From Urechis unicinctus (lineage: Eukaryota; Annelida; Polychaeta; Xenopneusta; Urechidae), in contig CM067343.1 of NCBI GenBank assembly GCA_034190875.2, positions 62,672,751-62,736,750 on the forward strand: a stretch of DNA of 64,000 nucleotides, in the 5' to 3' direction. Position 1 is the stretch's first letter; every line of letters starts with the position of its first letter. The notes below the pieces were generated by a model. The model was not told the origin of the DNA and ran no database searches. It saw nothing but the letters and a program-made list of their open reading frames with translations. The position numbers were made by a program, and so were the translations under genes. Of the stretch, positions 12,457 to 39,900 are shown in pieces.

Positions 12457-12528
12457 AGCAGAGTGGCGCAGTGGAAGCGTGCTGGGCCCATAACCCAGAG
12501 GTCCGTGGATCGAAACCACGCTCTGCTA
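12457..12528 (+). tRNA. Initiator tRNA-Met (CAT)
   Basis: A full cloverleaf can be drawn in 72 nt. The acceptor stem AGCAGAG pairs with CTCTGCT. The anticodon stem CTGGG/CCCAG holds the loop CCCATAA with anticodon CAT. The T stem is CGTGG/CCACG with loop ATCGAAA. The three G:C pairs below the anticodon loop and the ATCGAAA loop in place of TTCGA are marks of eukaryotic initiator tRNA. The internal A box (TGGCGCAGTGG) and B box (GGATCGAAACC) are present, and there is no intron. CCA is not encoded, as expected for a nuclear gene. Confidence 0.97.
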
Positions 12529-12532
12529 AGTG

Positions 12533-12537
12533 TTTTT
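12533..12537 (+). terminator. Pol III terminator of the tRNA gene
   Basis: A run of five T residues four bases after the tRNA 3' end, the standard Pol III stop signal. The following 12538-12878 holds nothing recognisable. Confidence 0.85.
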
Positions 12538-12878
12538 GTGTGATTCAGACATACAACTTCTCTGTATATTATGTAATAATACTTAACATAAGGAGATTGT
12601 AACCGTAGCCCAGCGCGCACATATCCTTTTATTTATAATATACGTCCTGTCGGGGCTACCGTGGCCAAGGTCAGTAAACGGCGCGAACCCCACACAATTA
12701 GAGTCTATTTTCGATTTCAATGTCAAGGCTGAATAAATATGGTAAATTGTTGGATGTTCGGAGGGATCCATTTAAGATACCACCGGTGTGAGATGTGTTG
12801 ATTAGTTTCTTCCGTTTGTGAATATAGAGGGTACATATACCGTTCCGTTTTAGTAGGTAGGATGAACGTATTACCCTC

Positions 12879-18496
<5,618 letters not shown>

Positions 18497-18984
18497 TTCC
18501 CACCTGTACACGACCTGTAGTCTCCATTGGAACCACTCTCATTGTTTTATACTTATGTATTAATAGGAGTATTATTGTCTTTAATTACATTGTTCCCTGC
18601 CATCCGCAGTATGTCATTCCAACCTTATGATTGATAGACATCTAATCAAGGTTTTGTATGGCTCTTCAATAAGCAACAACTGTGGACTTGATAGTTCTAC
18701 TAGTGTCCATGCTACTTCATATCTCTAGTGTCCATTCGTGAATGCTTTGTTCACAACACTCAATTCATGGTAGTTACTTGACCAGGATTACTAAAAATGG
18801 GGTCGAGTATGAGATGAGTTCACTCTGAACGAGGCCCTGGCATGCTTACAAGGCATATCAATGGAGACTTGATAAGGTGTGTGTGTGCATTTATCATGGC
18901 TGCCTTTAGCTGTTCATATTTTTCTGCAGGGAAGGGTATAATTTTAACTACCCTTTCGGAGAAGGGCATGTACTTTCAATGATG
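18497..18984. other. MGAT5 3' region and spacer
   Basis: The 3' flank of MGAT5. No canonical AATAAA was noticed (AATAAG at about 18669). Nothing else is recognisable before the G-rich satellite. Confidence 0.4.
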
Positions 18985-20212
18985 TTAGGTTGGGGATGGG
19001 ATGTTGTTAGGTTGGGGATGGGATGTTGTTAGGTTGGGGATGGGATGTTGTTAGGTTGGGGTGGGATGGTGTTAGGTTGGGGGTGGGATGGTGTTAGGTT
19101 GGGGATGGGATGTTGTTAGGTTGGAGATGGGTTGGTGTTAGGTTGGGAGTGGGATGGTGTTAGGTTGGGGTTGGATGTTGTTAGGTTTGGGGTGGGATGG
19201 TGTTAGGTTGGGGTGGGTTGGTGTTAGGTTGGGGTTGGATGTTGTTAGGTTGGGGATGGATGTTGTTAGGTTGGGTTGGGATGGTGTTAGGTTGGGTTGG
19301 GGTGGGTGGTGTTCGGTTGGGTTGGGGTTGGTGGAGGTTGGGTTGGATGGTAGGTTGGGTTGGGGGTGGGTTGGTGTTAGGTTGGGGGGATGGTGATGGT
19401 TGGGGGGGGGGAGTTAGGTTGGGGATGGGATGTTGTTAGGTTGGGGTGGGATGGTGTTTTGGTGTTTGGTTGGGGGGGGATGGTGTTCGGTTGGGGGTGG
19501 GGGGATGGTGGGCTAGGTTGGAGATGGGTTGGTGTTAGGTTGGGGTGGGGGATGGTGTTAGGTTGGGGGTTGGATGGTGTTAGGTTTGGGGTTGGATGGG
19601 TTTAGGTGGGGTTGGTTGGTTGGGTGTTAGGTTGGGGGGAGATGGGGGTTCGGTTGGGGATGGATGTGTTCGGTTGGGGTGGGGATGGTGTTCGGTTGGG
19701 GGTGGGGTGTGTTGGTGGTTTGGGTTTGATGTAGTTTGGTTGGGGGGGGTTGGTGTTGGGTTGGGGTGGGGTGGGATGGTGATAGGTGGGGGTGGGATGT
19801 TGTTTCGGTTGGGGGTGGGGATGGTGTTAGGTTGGGGGTGGGTTGGTGTTAGGTTGGGGTGGGTTGGTGTTAGGTTGGGGTTGGATGTTGTTCGGTTGGG
19901 GGTGGGTTGGTGTTAGGTTGGGGGTGGGATGGTGTTAGGTTGGGGGTGGGTTGGTGTTAGGTTTGGGGGTGGGATGGTGTTAGGTTGGGGATGGGTTGGT
20001 GTTAGGTTTGGGGTGGGATGTTGTTAGGTTGGAGGTGGGCAGTTGTTAGGTTAGGGTGGGGTGTTGTTAAGTTGGGGGTGCAGTGTTGTTGGGGTGGGGT
20101 GTTGTTAGGTTGGGGGTGGGATGGTGTTAGGTTAGAGTTGGGATGTTGTAAGGTTTGGGTGGGGTGTTGTAAGGTTGGGGTGCGTTGTTGTTAGGTTGGG
20201 GGTGAGATCAAA
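18985..20212 (+). repeat. 22-bp G-rich minisatellite, about 50 copies
   Basis: Tandem units of about 22 bp with the core GGTTGGGGGTGGGATGG and then TGTTA. Units vary: GGGATG or GGGTTG, and TTCGG for TTAGG. The plus strand has several runs of at least three G per pair of units and almost no C, so it is a strong candidate for G-quadruplex formation and polymerase stalling. Reading frames across it are artefacts of the repeat. Confidence 0.95.
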
Positions 20213-21468
<1,256 letters not shown>

Positions 21469-21672
21469 GAACAACACAGCAACAAGACACATGACATACC
21501 AGAGGTGATGGAGTGTTAGCGGCTGTGATGGCAACAATGGCTGTATAAACAACAGCATAATCTTCATCCTTGACTGTTATGGCCACCATCTTCGTCATCG
21601 ACGGCAAACAATATCAAGCATTTCAAGTAACAGTAGCAGGCTTAATATCCCCGAGGATCTACGGGAAGTCTA

Positions 21673-27859
<6,187 letters not shown>

Positions 27860-28786
27860 GATTACATGGGGATGTTGGCTGCGATTTATTTCAGAGGCCC
27901 GCACTGTATCAACACGAAAAGGTTCAATAACTGCGTCTCCTCTGAAGTCTACAGTAAGTCTGAAACAAATATCTTCACTGTTTGACTCGTGACGGTTAAA
28001 TCCACTCAAGTTAATGGTTACTAAAGTTATCTGTGGGAATTTTCTGTGTCTAATAATAGCACGAGTGATTCTGTGAAAGATTTACAGGGTGAAAAAATCA
28101 ATAATGGCGCTTGTTGCAAGGTAAGAGCTGAATAAGCCGATTGTTGACATGGCCCATGAATCTGCTCATGGCTCCGATGTCTCTTGTCATAACAATCTAT
28201 GGGTGTTTTTTGCATAATTTTACAGATCTACTTCCTCATTTTGCTGCCACACACCCAAACACCCAAACACACACACACACAGACACACATGTATACGCAC
28301 ACACTCAAACACCACACATAGTTTGATACTTAGATGAGACAACTTCATATAACACCCACCCTTTCGTCTCTTTTACCAACAAAGGGGTATTTCCAAGATT
28401 TGCAAGATTTGCTTAAACGTCAATTATTATTGGAAATCTAAGAGCACATTGAGCCATTCGGTCTGACGTCCCCAGAATATTGTTTATATGGTCAGTTCAA
28501 TGGCGTTGCAATTGTTCTTAGTTACAATCAAGTTTATAAGCACGTAATCTTTCTTTCGTTCATACCAGGAACATACGTCGTGTAGGTAGCTGTGTACGTT
28601 TATTCTTGTGTCAGATATCAACGCTGTCGATGGCACTTTGGCCCCCGAGAGATTCGCCAAATGGTGATACGCCGTTATGATATACTGGGTGTTGTTTACT
28701 GGGGCGAGGTGTGTGGTATTTGTAGGAAATGAATAATGCACCCTTAGAAATATATATAGAATATATGATAGAGAATATATATATTA
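27860..28786. other. Upstream region of paralog 3
   Basis: 5' flank and probable promoter of paralog 3 (minus strand). It holds a short CA-rich run at 28248-28310 and nothing else that I recognise. The frame upstream of 27859 stays open to 28009, but it lacks similarity to the paralogs. Confidence 0.4.
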
Positions 28787-30742
<1,956 letters not shown>

Positions 30743-30748
30743 TTTATT
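30743..30748 (-). other. AATAAA polyadenylation signal, adhesion GPCR
   Basis: TTTATT on the plus strand is AATAAA on the minus strand, about 180 nt after the stop codon at 30928. Confidence 0.5.
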
Positions 30749-30927
30749 GATTCTCGCAAGTACGTTACACGCGTTAAGTTTGTTTGTTGTTACATCAAAT
30801 AACAGAAAGAAAATTTACTACAACACATAATTGCTAAGTTGGCTATTATGTATTGTGGTTTGTATTAAAAAACACGTGAACATTGTTATTGTGGTAAGAG
30901 AAAACAACACTTATACTGACGCAGTCA

Positions 30928-33900
30928 TTAGAGTTCAGTGAGTTTGCTGTCTGCGTCACTATGCTGACTGAGGACGATATCAGACGGATGTGCAGTGATG
31001 TCATTTTCATAGTTCTGTCTCTCCAAAACGTCGTCGAAGTGAACGTCCGCTCGACCGTACTTCATGTTTTTCCCGCGCACACGGGAGCGCCTTGTGGTGA
31101 AATTCGGCGACACATAAGCATTGTCGTCTGCTTGTTGCGTCCATAAAGGCGAGGATGTTATGACGGCATTACTGGAGAAGACTTCGCGCACACCGCGAAT
31201 GGGGCCGCCTGCCAGATAGGCTTCATCAGATAAAGTTGAATTGAGGGAAGCCGGTTGATGGCGAGGGGGCTCGTCGGACCCGCAACATCTCATCCAAGCA
31301 TTTCGGGCATCGTCATGTACCACGCATCGGAACAGGAACAAGAGAAGACCCCAAAATACTATACCAACACAAAATATAAACTCATAGGTGGAGTCCAACT
31401 CCTTACCGGAAATCAAACCAACGAACCAGGTCACGTAGAGCAGGCAGGAAATAGTGAATGATCCCCATATTTGAGTTCCGGAAGTGGAGACATGGGGACA
31501 GTCCTGGCTGTCTCGTAGCTTAGGATTGGTCAATGTTACGCAAATCAGAACGAAGACGAAGATTGAGATAACAGTTCCAATGCTGATGTAGCCAATGAAA
31601 ACCGAGTAAAATACCCGGACATTTTGTGAGGGGAAGAAACAACTGAAAAGCACACAGTGTATATATATGAATAAACTATAATTTTTTATCACAATAGTAA
31701 AGGACACTGTCAAGTTTATGATAATTCAGCATTGTACAACACAACGTTTACATACTATTCTAGTCCGTCCTCGTAGACCACGAGGTCGATAGTCAGAGTA
31801 GCACCAACGATCACCACAGGGAGGCCTGCAAAATAACCTTATTCCGTTTATTTTCATCAAAATAATGATTCATTTTCGTCTGTGCAGTTTGTATTCATTT
31901 CTGTGATTTTATCCTGTTGTTTATTATTTTTGATGCCAAAAATAATATGCGACGCACCCCATGCCAAAAGAGCTCTCTTAAGAGAAAACCACGAATCATA
32001 TGATATGAAGACGGTGGTGATGGCTGTGTAGATGTTGATTATATCGACAAGACTCCATAGGAAGAGAACCTCTAGCGAGTACTGGAACAGAGCTAGTGAG
32101 ATGACGCAGCCGGCGCTACTGAAGTCACGACCCCGCGAGCTGACGGCGTACCAGACGAGAGTGAGAAGGGAAGCGATGCAATAATGAATCAGAATATGTC
32201 CCATATTGTCTGAACGAACGCATCTGAAATAAAGCAATTCTCTTTAGAACAGCGCATTGGTTGTATATAACCATTTAAATAATTAGTTGACCAGAGAACC
32301 GTAACGTCGGATTTAGGCAGTAATGTTTGCTTCAGACATATATTGTCCATCCTTCAAGGGCAGGTAATACTAACTCACATAACCTGATGATTTGAACAGT
32401 TTTATAAGTGTATTATGGACAGCCTGCAATAGATGATATATCAGTAATAAGTTGATGTTGTTACTGGAAGCTGGTGTTGCGCAATATCAGGGAATTAAAA
32501 ACAAAATTAAAATACCTGAATGAATATGTCCAATCATGCATATTGGTATACAATATATACCGTGCCAAAATATCGATCAATGACCAACATAGGACATGCC
32601 TAAGCTACAAGTGATATCTACTCACGCATCGTGAAACGCGGTGCAATCCTGTCTGTGATTCTCTACACGCGGTTCTCCCTCCCACAATTTATCTCCTCTG
32701 AAATACACCGCCATGATTAAACACTTGCAAAGGAACAAATGCCATTATTTTGTCGGTTTGTCGCTCCCATTAACGTTTTGTACAGTAATTCGCAGAATTG
32801 CTCGTTATATGATTTGATCGGCACTCCAGAAGACTTACATCGTGTGGTAGATATTAGAATCTGTAGTGTTCTGTAGGTAGGTATGATGTATATGCTGTTT
32901 AGAACGACACTTCAGACGCCAGAATTCGCTAGAATATACACACGCACTCCCCAGTGAATACACTTACTAAACTCAGGCCAACCAAATGGTGACAGGAAAT
33001 TAACAATGCCAAAGAGAAATATATGAGTTTGTTAGTTGGAATGACTTACGGGGAGATGGCGTAGATGATAAGAGTGGCAAGAATGAAGACAAAACACAGA
33101 GCCACTCCAACATAGACAGCATAGCCAGGCCGGGCTGTATTTGGCGGGGACAGTGTTGGTCGCGTTTCTAACAGCTGATGTTAACGAATGATCAGAACAA
33201 AAACAGTGAAAGAACGGTACACCACGTGAGTAATAGTTCATACATTGATCAGTAAGCGACTGACTAATCCAACCCATGACATCCACAGGGTCGTCGACCT
33301 CTAATGTCTGTTTGTGATTATTTTGGCCATGAAAGGAGATAGTATTGCAGAAGGACTCACAGAAAGCACAGAGAAGCTGGACATGTGAGATGAGCGGCAG
33401 GTAGTGGTCTCCAGTGTGCTGCTGACTTGACTTACACCACGAGTGCTCCAGCGCCCACCTTCACACACGTAAATGATGTGTTTAGATATGTATGTGATCA
33501 ATGTAGACATTCGTTAGTCACAAATAATGTCCTTTTATGTAGGGAAACAGTGATGGCAATACGAAAAAATCTATCGAAGTCAACAGCATAATCCAACCTT
33601 CTTCATCCCAGAAGACGCATTGTGAAGGTTTTCCAGGCTGAACAAAATTAAGTTCATGTATGATTATTTCATCGAGATATTAGCAAATATAAAATGGTTA
33701 TATAATGCTTAAAGAGAAACATGAGCTGTTGTCTCACCACGGGGTTGGACATAGTGAACCCCAGCGCCTCGTTCTCGCCCAGTTCCACGTTATCTACATC
33801 AGAGAAGCGGACAGAAACAACCGCCAGCGCTACGGTTGTGACGTCACTAAGAATCTCGTCCGTTCTATTGTTGGCGAAGTAGAAATCATTTGCATACATA

Positions 33901-36900
33901 ATGAGCTGAACCCGTCTGTTGCTCTCTGGGCCCAGTTGATGTCTCAAGGCATACCTCGAGATCGTGAGTCTGATGTCCTCCAAAGCCTGGAAGGAAAACA
34001 GTAAATGAAATTGATATAGATTCTATATCAAATATACATATATATTTAGCTGGCGTTTTAACCGAATTAAAAGAGCTGACATAAATTTTGAAATTGGTTG
34101 AAAGTCATTTTATTTCATGCACGATAAATTTCCATGAAGTAAGGGCCCTTCGTTGATTTGAGAGTATTTACATTAGTGGTAATTTCAACAGCACGTTTCT
34201 TAGCAGTCTGTGAAGTTATTTGAAATTGTAGCCCCTCGTCACTGACGGGGTCAACGCTTGTGACGTCGACCGTCTCAAGGTAAATATTAGCGGTCGCCAT
34301 AGATACACGCTTGTTGTCATCAGCAACAACGTCCGCGGTGAACATATCCAAAGTGTGTCTGAATCTAGAAGCAAACAATGGTCCAATCGTTCAATGAGGA
34401 AGACGCTTCATTAAGATGAAACAATAGTTGAGGTGGCTAGGACATAAAGAAGTGAACCTGGCGGCGGAGGCGTTGTGTTTGTCACTCTCGGTCAGGACAG
34501 AGGCTGGAGAGTTCAGCACATTGCTGCCTATATTGACGAACACCTGGGCTACCTACGCTCAGAAACATGATCATAATGCATGAGAAATCAATGCATATCC
34601 TGGTCAACTTAATTGGCTGATTACGATATATACGCACAGTATACACATATTAGAGATGATCAAGTGTAATCATTAATGATTCCCCCATGTATAACCTGTC
34701 GACTGTTTGTGGTATATTGAACCAGCGGTGAGAGAGCGTTAGATACGTAGGAGACTTGATCAGGTGTTAGTTTGGAGGCGTCAGACGTCATCTTCTCCAA
34801 CTCGAGCAGCAATGCCACTGCTGCCGCATGGTCCTCCTGCAGACATCAACACCAACGGGCAATGACAGAGGAGGCGACAGAGGAGGCGATGATGCGATTA
34901 TTATTATTATTATCATTATAAATATGTTATTATTTTGTCTATTAGTACATTATCATAATTATTATTATTATGATGATGACGTTGACGATGATGGTAATTA
35001 TTATTATAATGATGATTTTTGTGACGATTGTGATGGTGATGATAATGATTTCGATAATGATGATGATGGTTGTAATGATGGTGATGACTGCGATGATGAT
35101 GGTTGTGATGATGGTGATGATGGTAGTTGTGATGGTTGAGATGACGATGACTGTGAGGATGATTGTAATGATGATGGTTGTGATGATTATTTGTGACGAT
35201 TATGATGAATTTGATGAATAAGATGATGATCATGATGATGATGGTAGAGGAAATTACTGCAAACTTTGACCTACACCTTGACTACTTATGTAATGCAAAG
35301 TTTACCTATTGGTCTAGAAATCAGGCGGCGGATCTTCTCTAACTCCAGTAGCAATGTATATGCTTGTGATGGTGATGGCGTTGGTGATGAAGGTTGTGAA
35401 GGTTGTGAAGGTTGTGACGATGATTGTAATGAGGATGATATCAATGACGGTTCTGATGGTGAGGATGTTGATTATGATAATGATAATAATAATGATGATG
35501 ATGATAATGACGATAACATAGATAGTGATGATGGTAGAGTTGACGCCTGCTACACGACAAGATAGCGGTGTGGATGAGACATGGTGACGACAGATACGGC
35601 TGACTAAAAACATTTACTTACATCCCGACACGCACTGTAGTCAGGTTCTCTCCACAGCACAGCACCCCCCGTGACGTCACACCTGCGGAACGCCAGTCCT
35701 GAACTGTCGTCATCGACCGGACCGTAAGCACAGGTGAGATTGATTTGAGTTGTGTGGATCACTTCAGGCCACATGTAATCACCATACCTGCCCAGCGTCT
35801 CGTCTTCGAAGCACATACCTGACATGGCAAAGTATAACATTCATGTACATACTATATTTTACACAACTACACAAAACATTCAGACGCAAAATAATAATAA
35901 CTATGGGGCAAAATATGTTCATTCTTTAAAGGCAAAATATTGGCATCGTTGATTATATAACTCACCAACATCAGAGCAATCCGCGCCAAAGAATCCAGGT
36001 AAACAAAGACAGGTGTATTGATTAACCTCATCCACGCAGGTACCCCCAAACAGACAAGGCGACGAGGAGCACTCGTCTATATTGACCTCACAATGAACAC
36101 CTGAAAGACAGGTTATTAATACAAGAATGACGTGCTTTTGTTTTACTCTCTGTAACTTGTAAACGACATTGTTGGATTCACATTGAATCGCAATGTACTC
36201 GTCGAAACTGACACAAGTTGTATATTGTACCACATACGACGTGTTATGTTAGTTTCTCTTAATAATCTGGCCCATGTCTCAACTTTTGGTGTCTGACTTT
36301 CCGTGCAAGTCAATCAGTATTCACCTGAGAATCCTAATCCGCACCTACAGGTGTAGGCCGCCTCCCCATCGACACACACTCCAGTGCTCCAACACGGCGA
36401 TGACAGGCATTCGTTTATGTTGTCCTGGCACGTTACTCCAGTGTACCCTGGCCTACAAAGACAGGTGTAAGAGCCGTCCCCGTCAACACACCTGCCGCCA
36501 TTTTGACAAGGTTCGCAGGAGCATTCATCCATGTTAATCTCACAGTCACGGCCCGAGAACCCGGGTCGGCATAAACACCTGTAGGACCCAATGAGGTCTA
36601 CACAGGAACCTGCGTTCTCGCATGGGATAGAGGCACATTCGTCAATATTGAGATCGCACCTTACACCTGTGTAACCTGCCGTGCAATCACAGGTGTATCT
36701 ATTGGCTCCATCCACACACGCCGCGCCATACCTACACGGATTCGACTCGCATTCATTGACATTGATTTGACATTGGTATCCCAGGAATCCCGGCAGACAT
36801 CGACATGAGTAGGAATTGTAATGGTTGTTGCATATGGCATTGTTGTAGCAGGGATTCGAATCACATTCATTTATGTCGAGTTCACAGCGGTCTCCCGTAT

Positions 36901-39900
36901 AACCCGGGAGACAGCGGCACTCAAAGCGTCCTTGGAGATTAACGCAGGTACTCTGATGTTCACAAGGAGATGAGGCGCATTCATTGATATTTTCCTCACA
37001 CCTCTCGCCTCGGTAGCCAAGTGGGCAATCACAAGAGTAGGCATTAGGTCCGTCCAGGCAGGTGCCTCCGTAGTAACAAGGCCTGGAGGCACACTCGTCT
37101 ACATCCGTCTCACATTGGGTTCCCAGGAATCCGGGTCGACATCCACACACATACCTGTCTAAGAATTCGTAACACGGAGCACCATTCTGACACGGCGCCG
37201 ATTGACACTCGTCAATATCTTGATTGCAGGTTTTACCTTCAAATCCAGGTGGGCAGATACATTCATAATCATTAACGAGATCTCTACAGGTTCCTGTTTC
37301 ACAGGGATCAGGATCACAATCATCTTGATTGGTTCCACAGAAAACACCAGTGTAACCTGGTGAACAGTCACACGAGTAGGCACTGATACCGTCCCGACAA
37401 CTAGCCCCGTTCAGACAGGGATCACAAGCACAGTCATCAATGTTCTCCTCACATATATCACCTGTAAAACCCACCTGACATCGGCAGGTGAATCGGTTGA
37501 TGCCGTCCAGACACTGGCCGTTATTAGCACAGGGTTTTGATTGACATTCATCTATGTTAATCTGACAGTAAGTACCCGAGAATCCCGGCATACACTCGCA
37601 GGAATAACCGCTCACTTGGTCAATGCACACAGCACTGTTCTGGCAGCCGTTATCAATGCATTCATTTATGTTAGTTTCACAAAGAGCACCTGTAAAACCT
37701 GGTCTACAGAAGCACAAGTAAGTGTTGACGCCATCCACACAGGTAGCATCATTAAAACACGGTCTGCTGGCGCATTCGTTGATGTTAATCTCACATTTAG
37801 CACCAGAAAACCCCGACTGACACCTGCAGAGCACCTCCTGTACCAGGTCTATACACTGACCAAAGTTGAGACATGGGTCAGAGGCACAATCATCGATATT
37901 CAACTCACAGTCCTTACCTGTGAAACCAACAGGACATTTGCAGGTGTAGCCGTTGACATGGTCATGACAGGTGCCCCCATTACTACAAGGATCTGAGCTG
38001 CATTCGTTAGTCTCTGCCTCGCATTGGGTTCCCTCATAACCGTCTGGACAGATACAGGAGAAGACCCCCAGACCCTGTACACATAGTCCCGAGTTCTGAC
38101 AGGGATCTGACAGGCACTCATTGATGTCAACCTGACAGTTCGTTCCTGAAAAGCCTCCATTGCAGACGCACGTATAGCCATTGATGGTGTCGAGACAAGC
38201 CACGGCATCATTCTCACACGGGTTCGAATCACACTCGTCCGTATCCACCTGGCACCAAGTCCCCTGATAACCAGGTACACATCGACAAGTGAAGCCGTCG
38301 ATCTCGTCCACACATGTAGCCGAGTTCCGACATGGGTTTGACGCACACTCGTTGATGGCAGCAGCGCATTGTACACCTGTGTAGCCAGGTGGACAATTAC
38401 AGGTGTACATATTGATAAGATCCATGCATTCTGCTCCATTTTCACAAGGCTGTGATGCGCACTCATCCACGTCATCGTCACAAACCTCTCCGTGATAACC
38501 ATTGTCACAGTCACAGAGGAAGTGATTGAGTAAATCAACACATGTGCCAAACTGACAAGGACTTGATGCGCACTCATCGACCTCTGTTTCACAATGTGTG
38601 CCTGTGTACCCATCTTCACAGACACACTCGTAGGAAGCAATGAGGTCCACACAGGTGGCTCCGTTGAGGCACTCTGACATGGCACATTCGTCGATGTTCT
38701 CCTCACAGTTGTCGCCGCTGTAACCCCGTAGGCATTCACACCTGTACAAGGCGACCTCATCAACACAGCGTCCTCCATTTTGACATGGTACGGAGGCACA
38801 TTCATTAATATTCTCATCACATGTCAAACCGGTGTAACCTCGCGGGCATATACAGGTGAAAAAATCCACTGCGTCCCTGCACAAGGCACCGTGTTGACAG
38901 GGCACTGACTGACATTCGTCGATATCAACATCACAAGTGGGCCCGGTATAGCCCGCCTGACATTCACACACGTAATGATTGACGTGGTCCCTACATACAC
39001 CTCCATTCTCGCAGGGGTCAGGGTCACATTCATCTATGTCCATCGCACAACCACTGCCCGTGTAGCCTGGCTGACAGATACAATGGTACGAGTTGACGAT
39101 GTCGACGTCCATCACTGACCCGTCAATCACCACGCTGACGTCATAGAGGTCCGCCTCTACGAGGTTCTCAGACACGCTCGTCTGTTCACATTCACCCTCA
39201 TTAGAACAAAGATCATCTTGACAGAAGTCAAAGTTGTGACAATTGCTGCCGGAGAAACGCGGGAGGCAGTCACAGATGTAGGACGTGTTGGTAACGTTAT
39301 GACAGGAGCCGGAATTCAGACACGGTTTCACGAAGCAAGGGTCAGTGTTCTCGCATTGACGGCCGTAATTTCCAGGCTGACATACACAATTAAAGTCGGA
39401 TACCCCAGTATGTACACATTCCCCTGAATTTTGACAAGTGGTTGCTGATTGGATACAGGGGTTGAGCCGCTCACAATGGGTGCCGTAATTACCGCGTCTA
39501 CATTGACAGGTAAATAGTTCCTATCCCCAAGGTCCAGGCATGTGGCTCCGTTGTGACACACAGGCAACACACAGGTATTGAAATGACCGCAGTTGTATCC
39601 ATGAAAACCAGTTTTGCATTTACAGAGGTACTCATCAGAGGTGAGGTTACTGCACACGCCCTCATTGAGGCACGGTCTGGAGGAACATGAATCATAATGC
39701 TGACAGTTCGAGCCGAAATGACCATGGGCGCAGTCACAATGGTAAGTTGTGGCGTTGTCACGAATACAGGTGGCTTGATTGAGACAGGGGTCGGAGTGAC
39801 AAGGGTTATATGTGTCACAGAAGCGACCCTCATAGCCCACGTCACACTGACAAATGTAGGCGTCGGTTGTCTTTCCTATGGCCATACACTCGCCATGAAC

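Noticed and set aside
19154..19916. Several Gly/Leu/Trp-rich open frames
   Set aside because: They are produced by the G-rich 22-bp minisatellite and have no splice context or homologue.
35314..35613. Asp-rich or Ile-rich frames in the adhesion GPCR intron
   Set aside because: Low-complexity GAT/ATC repeats.
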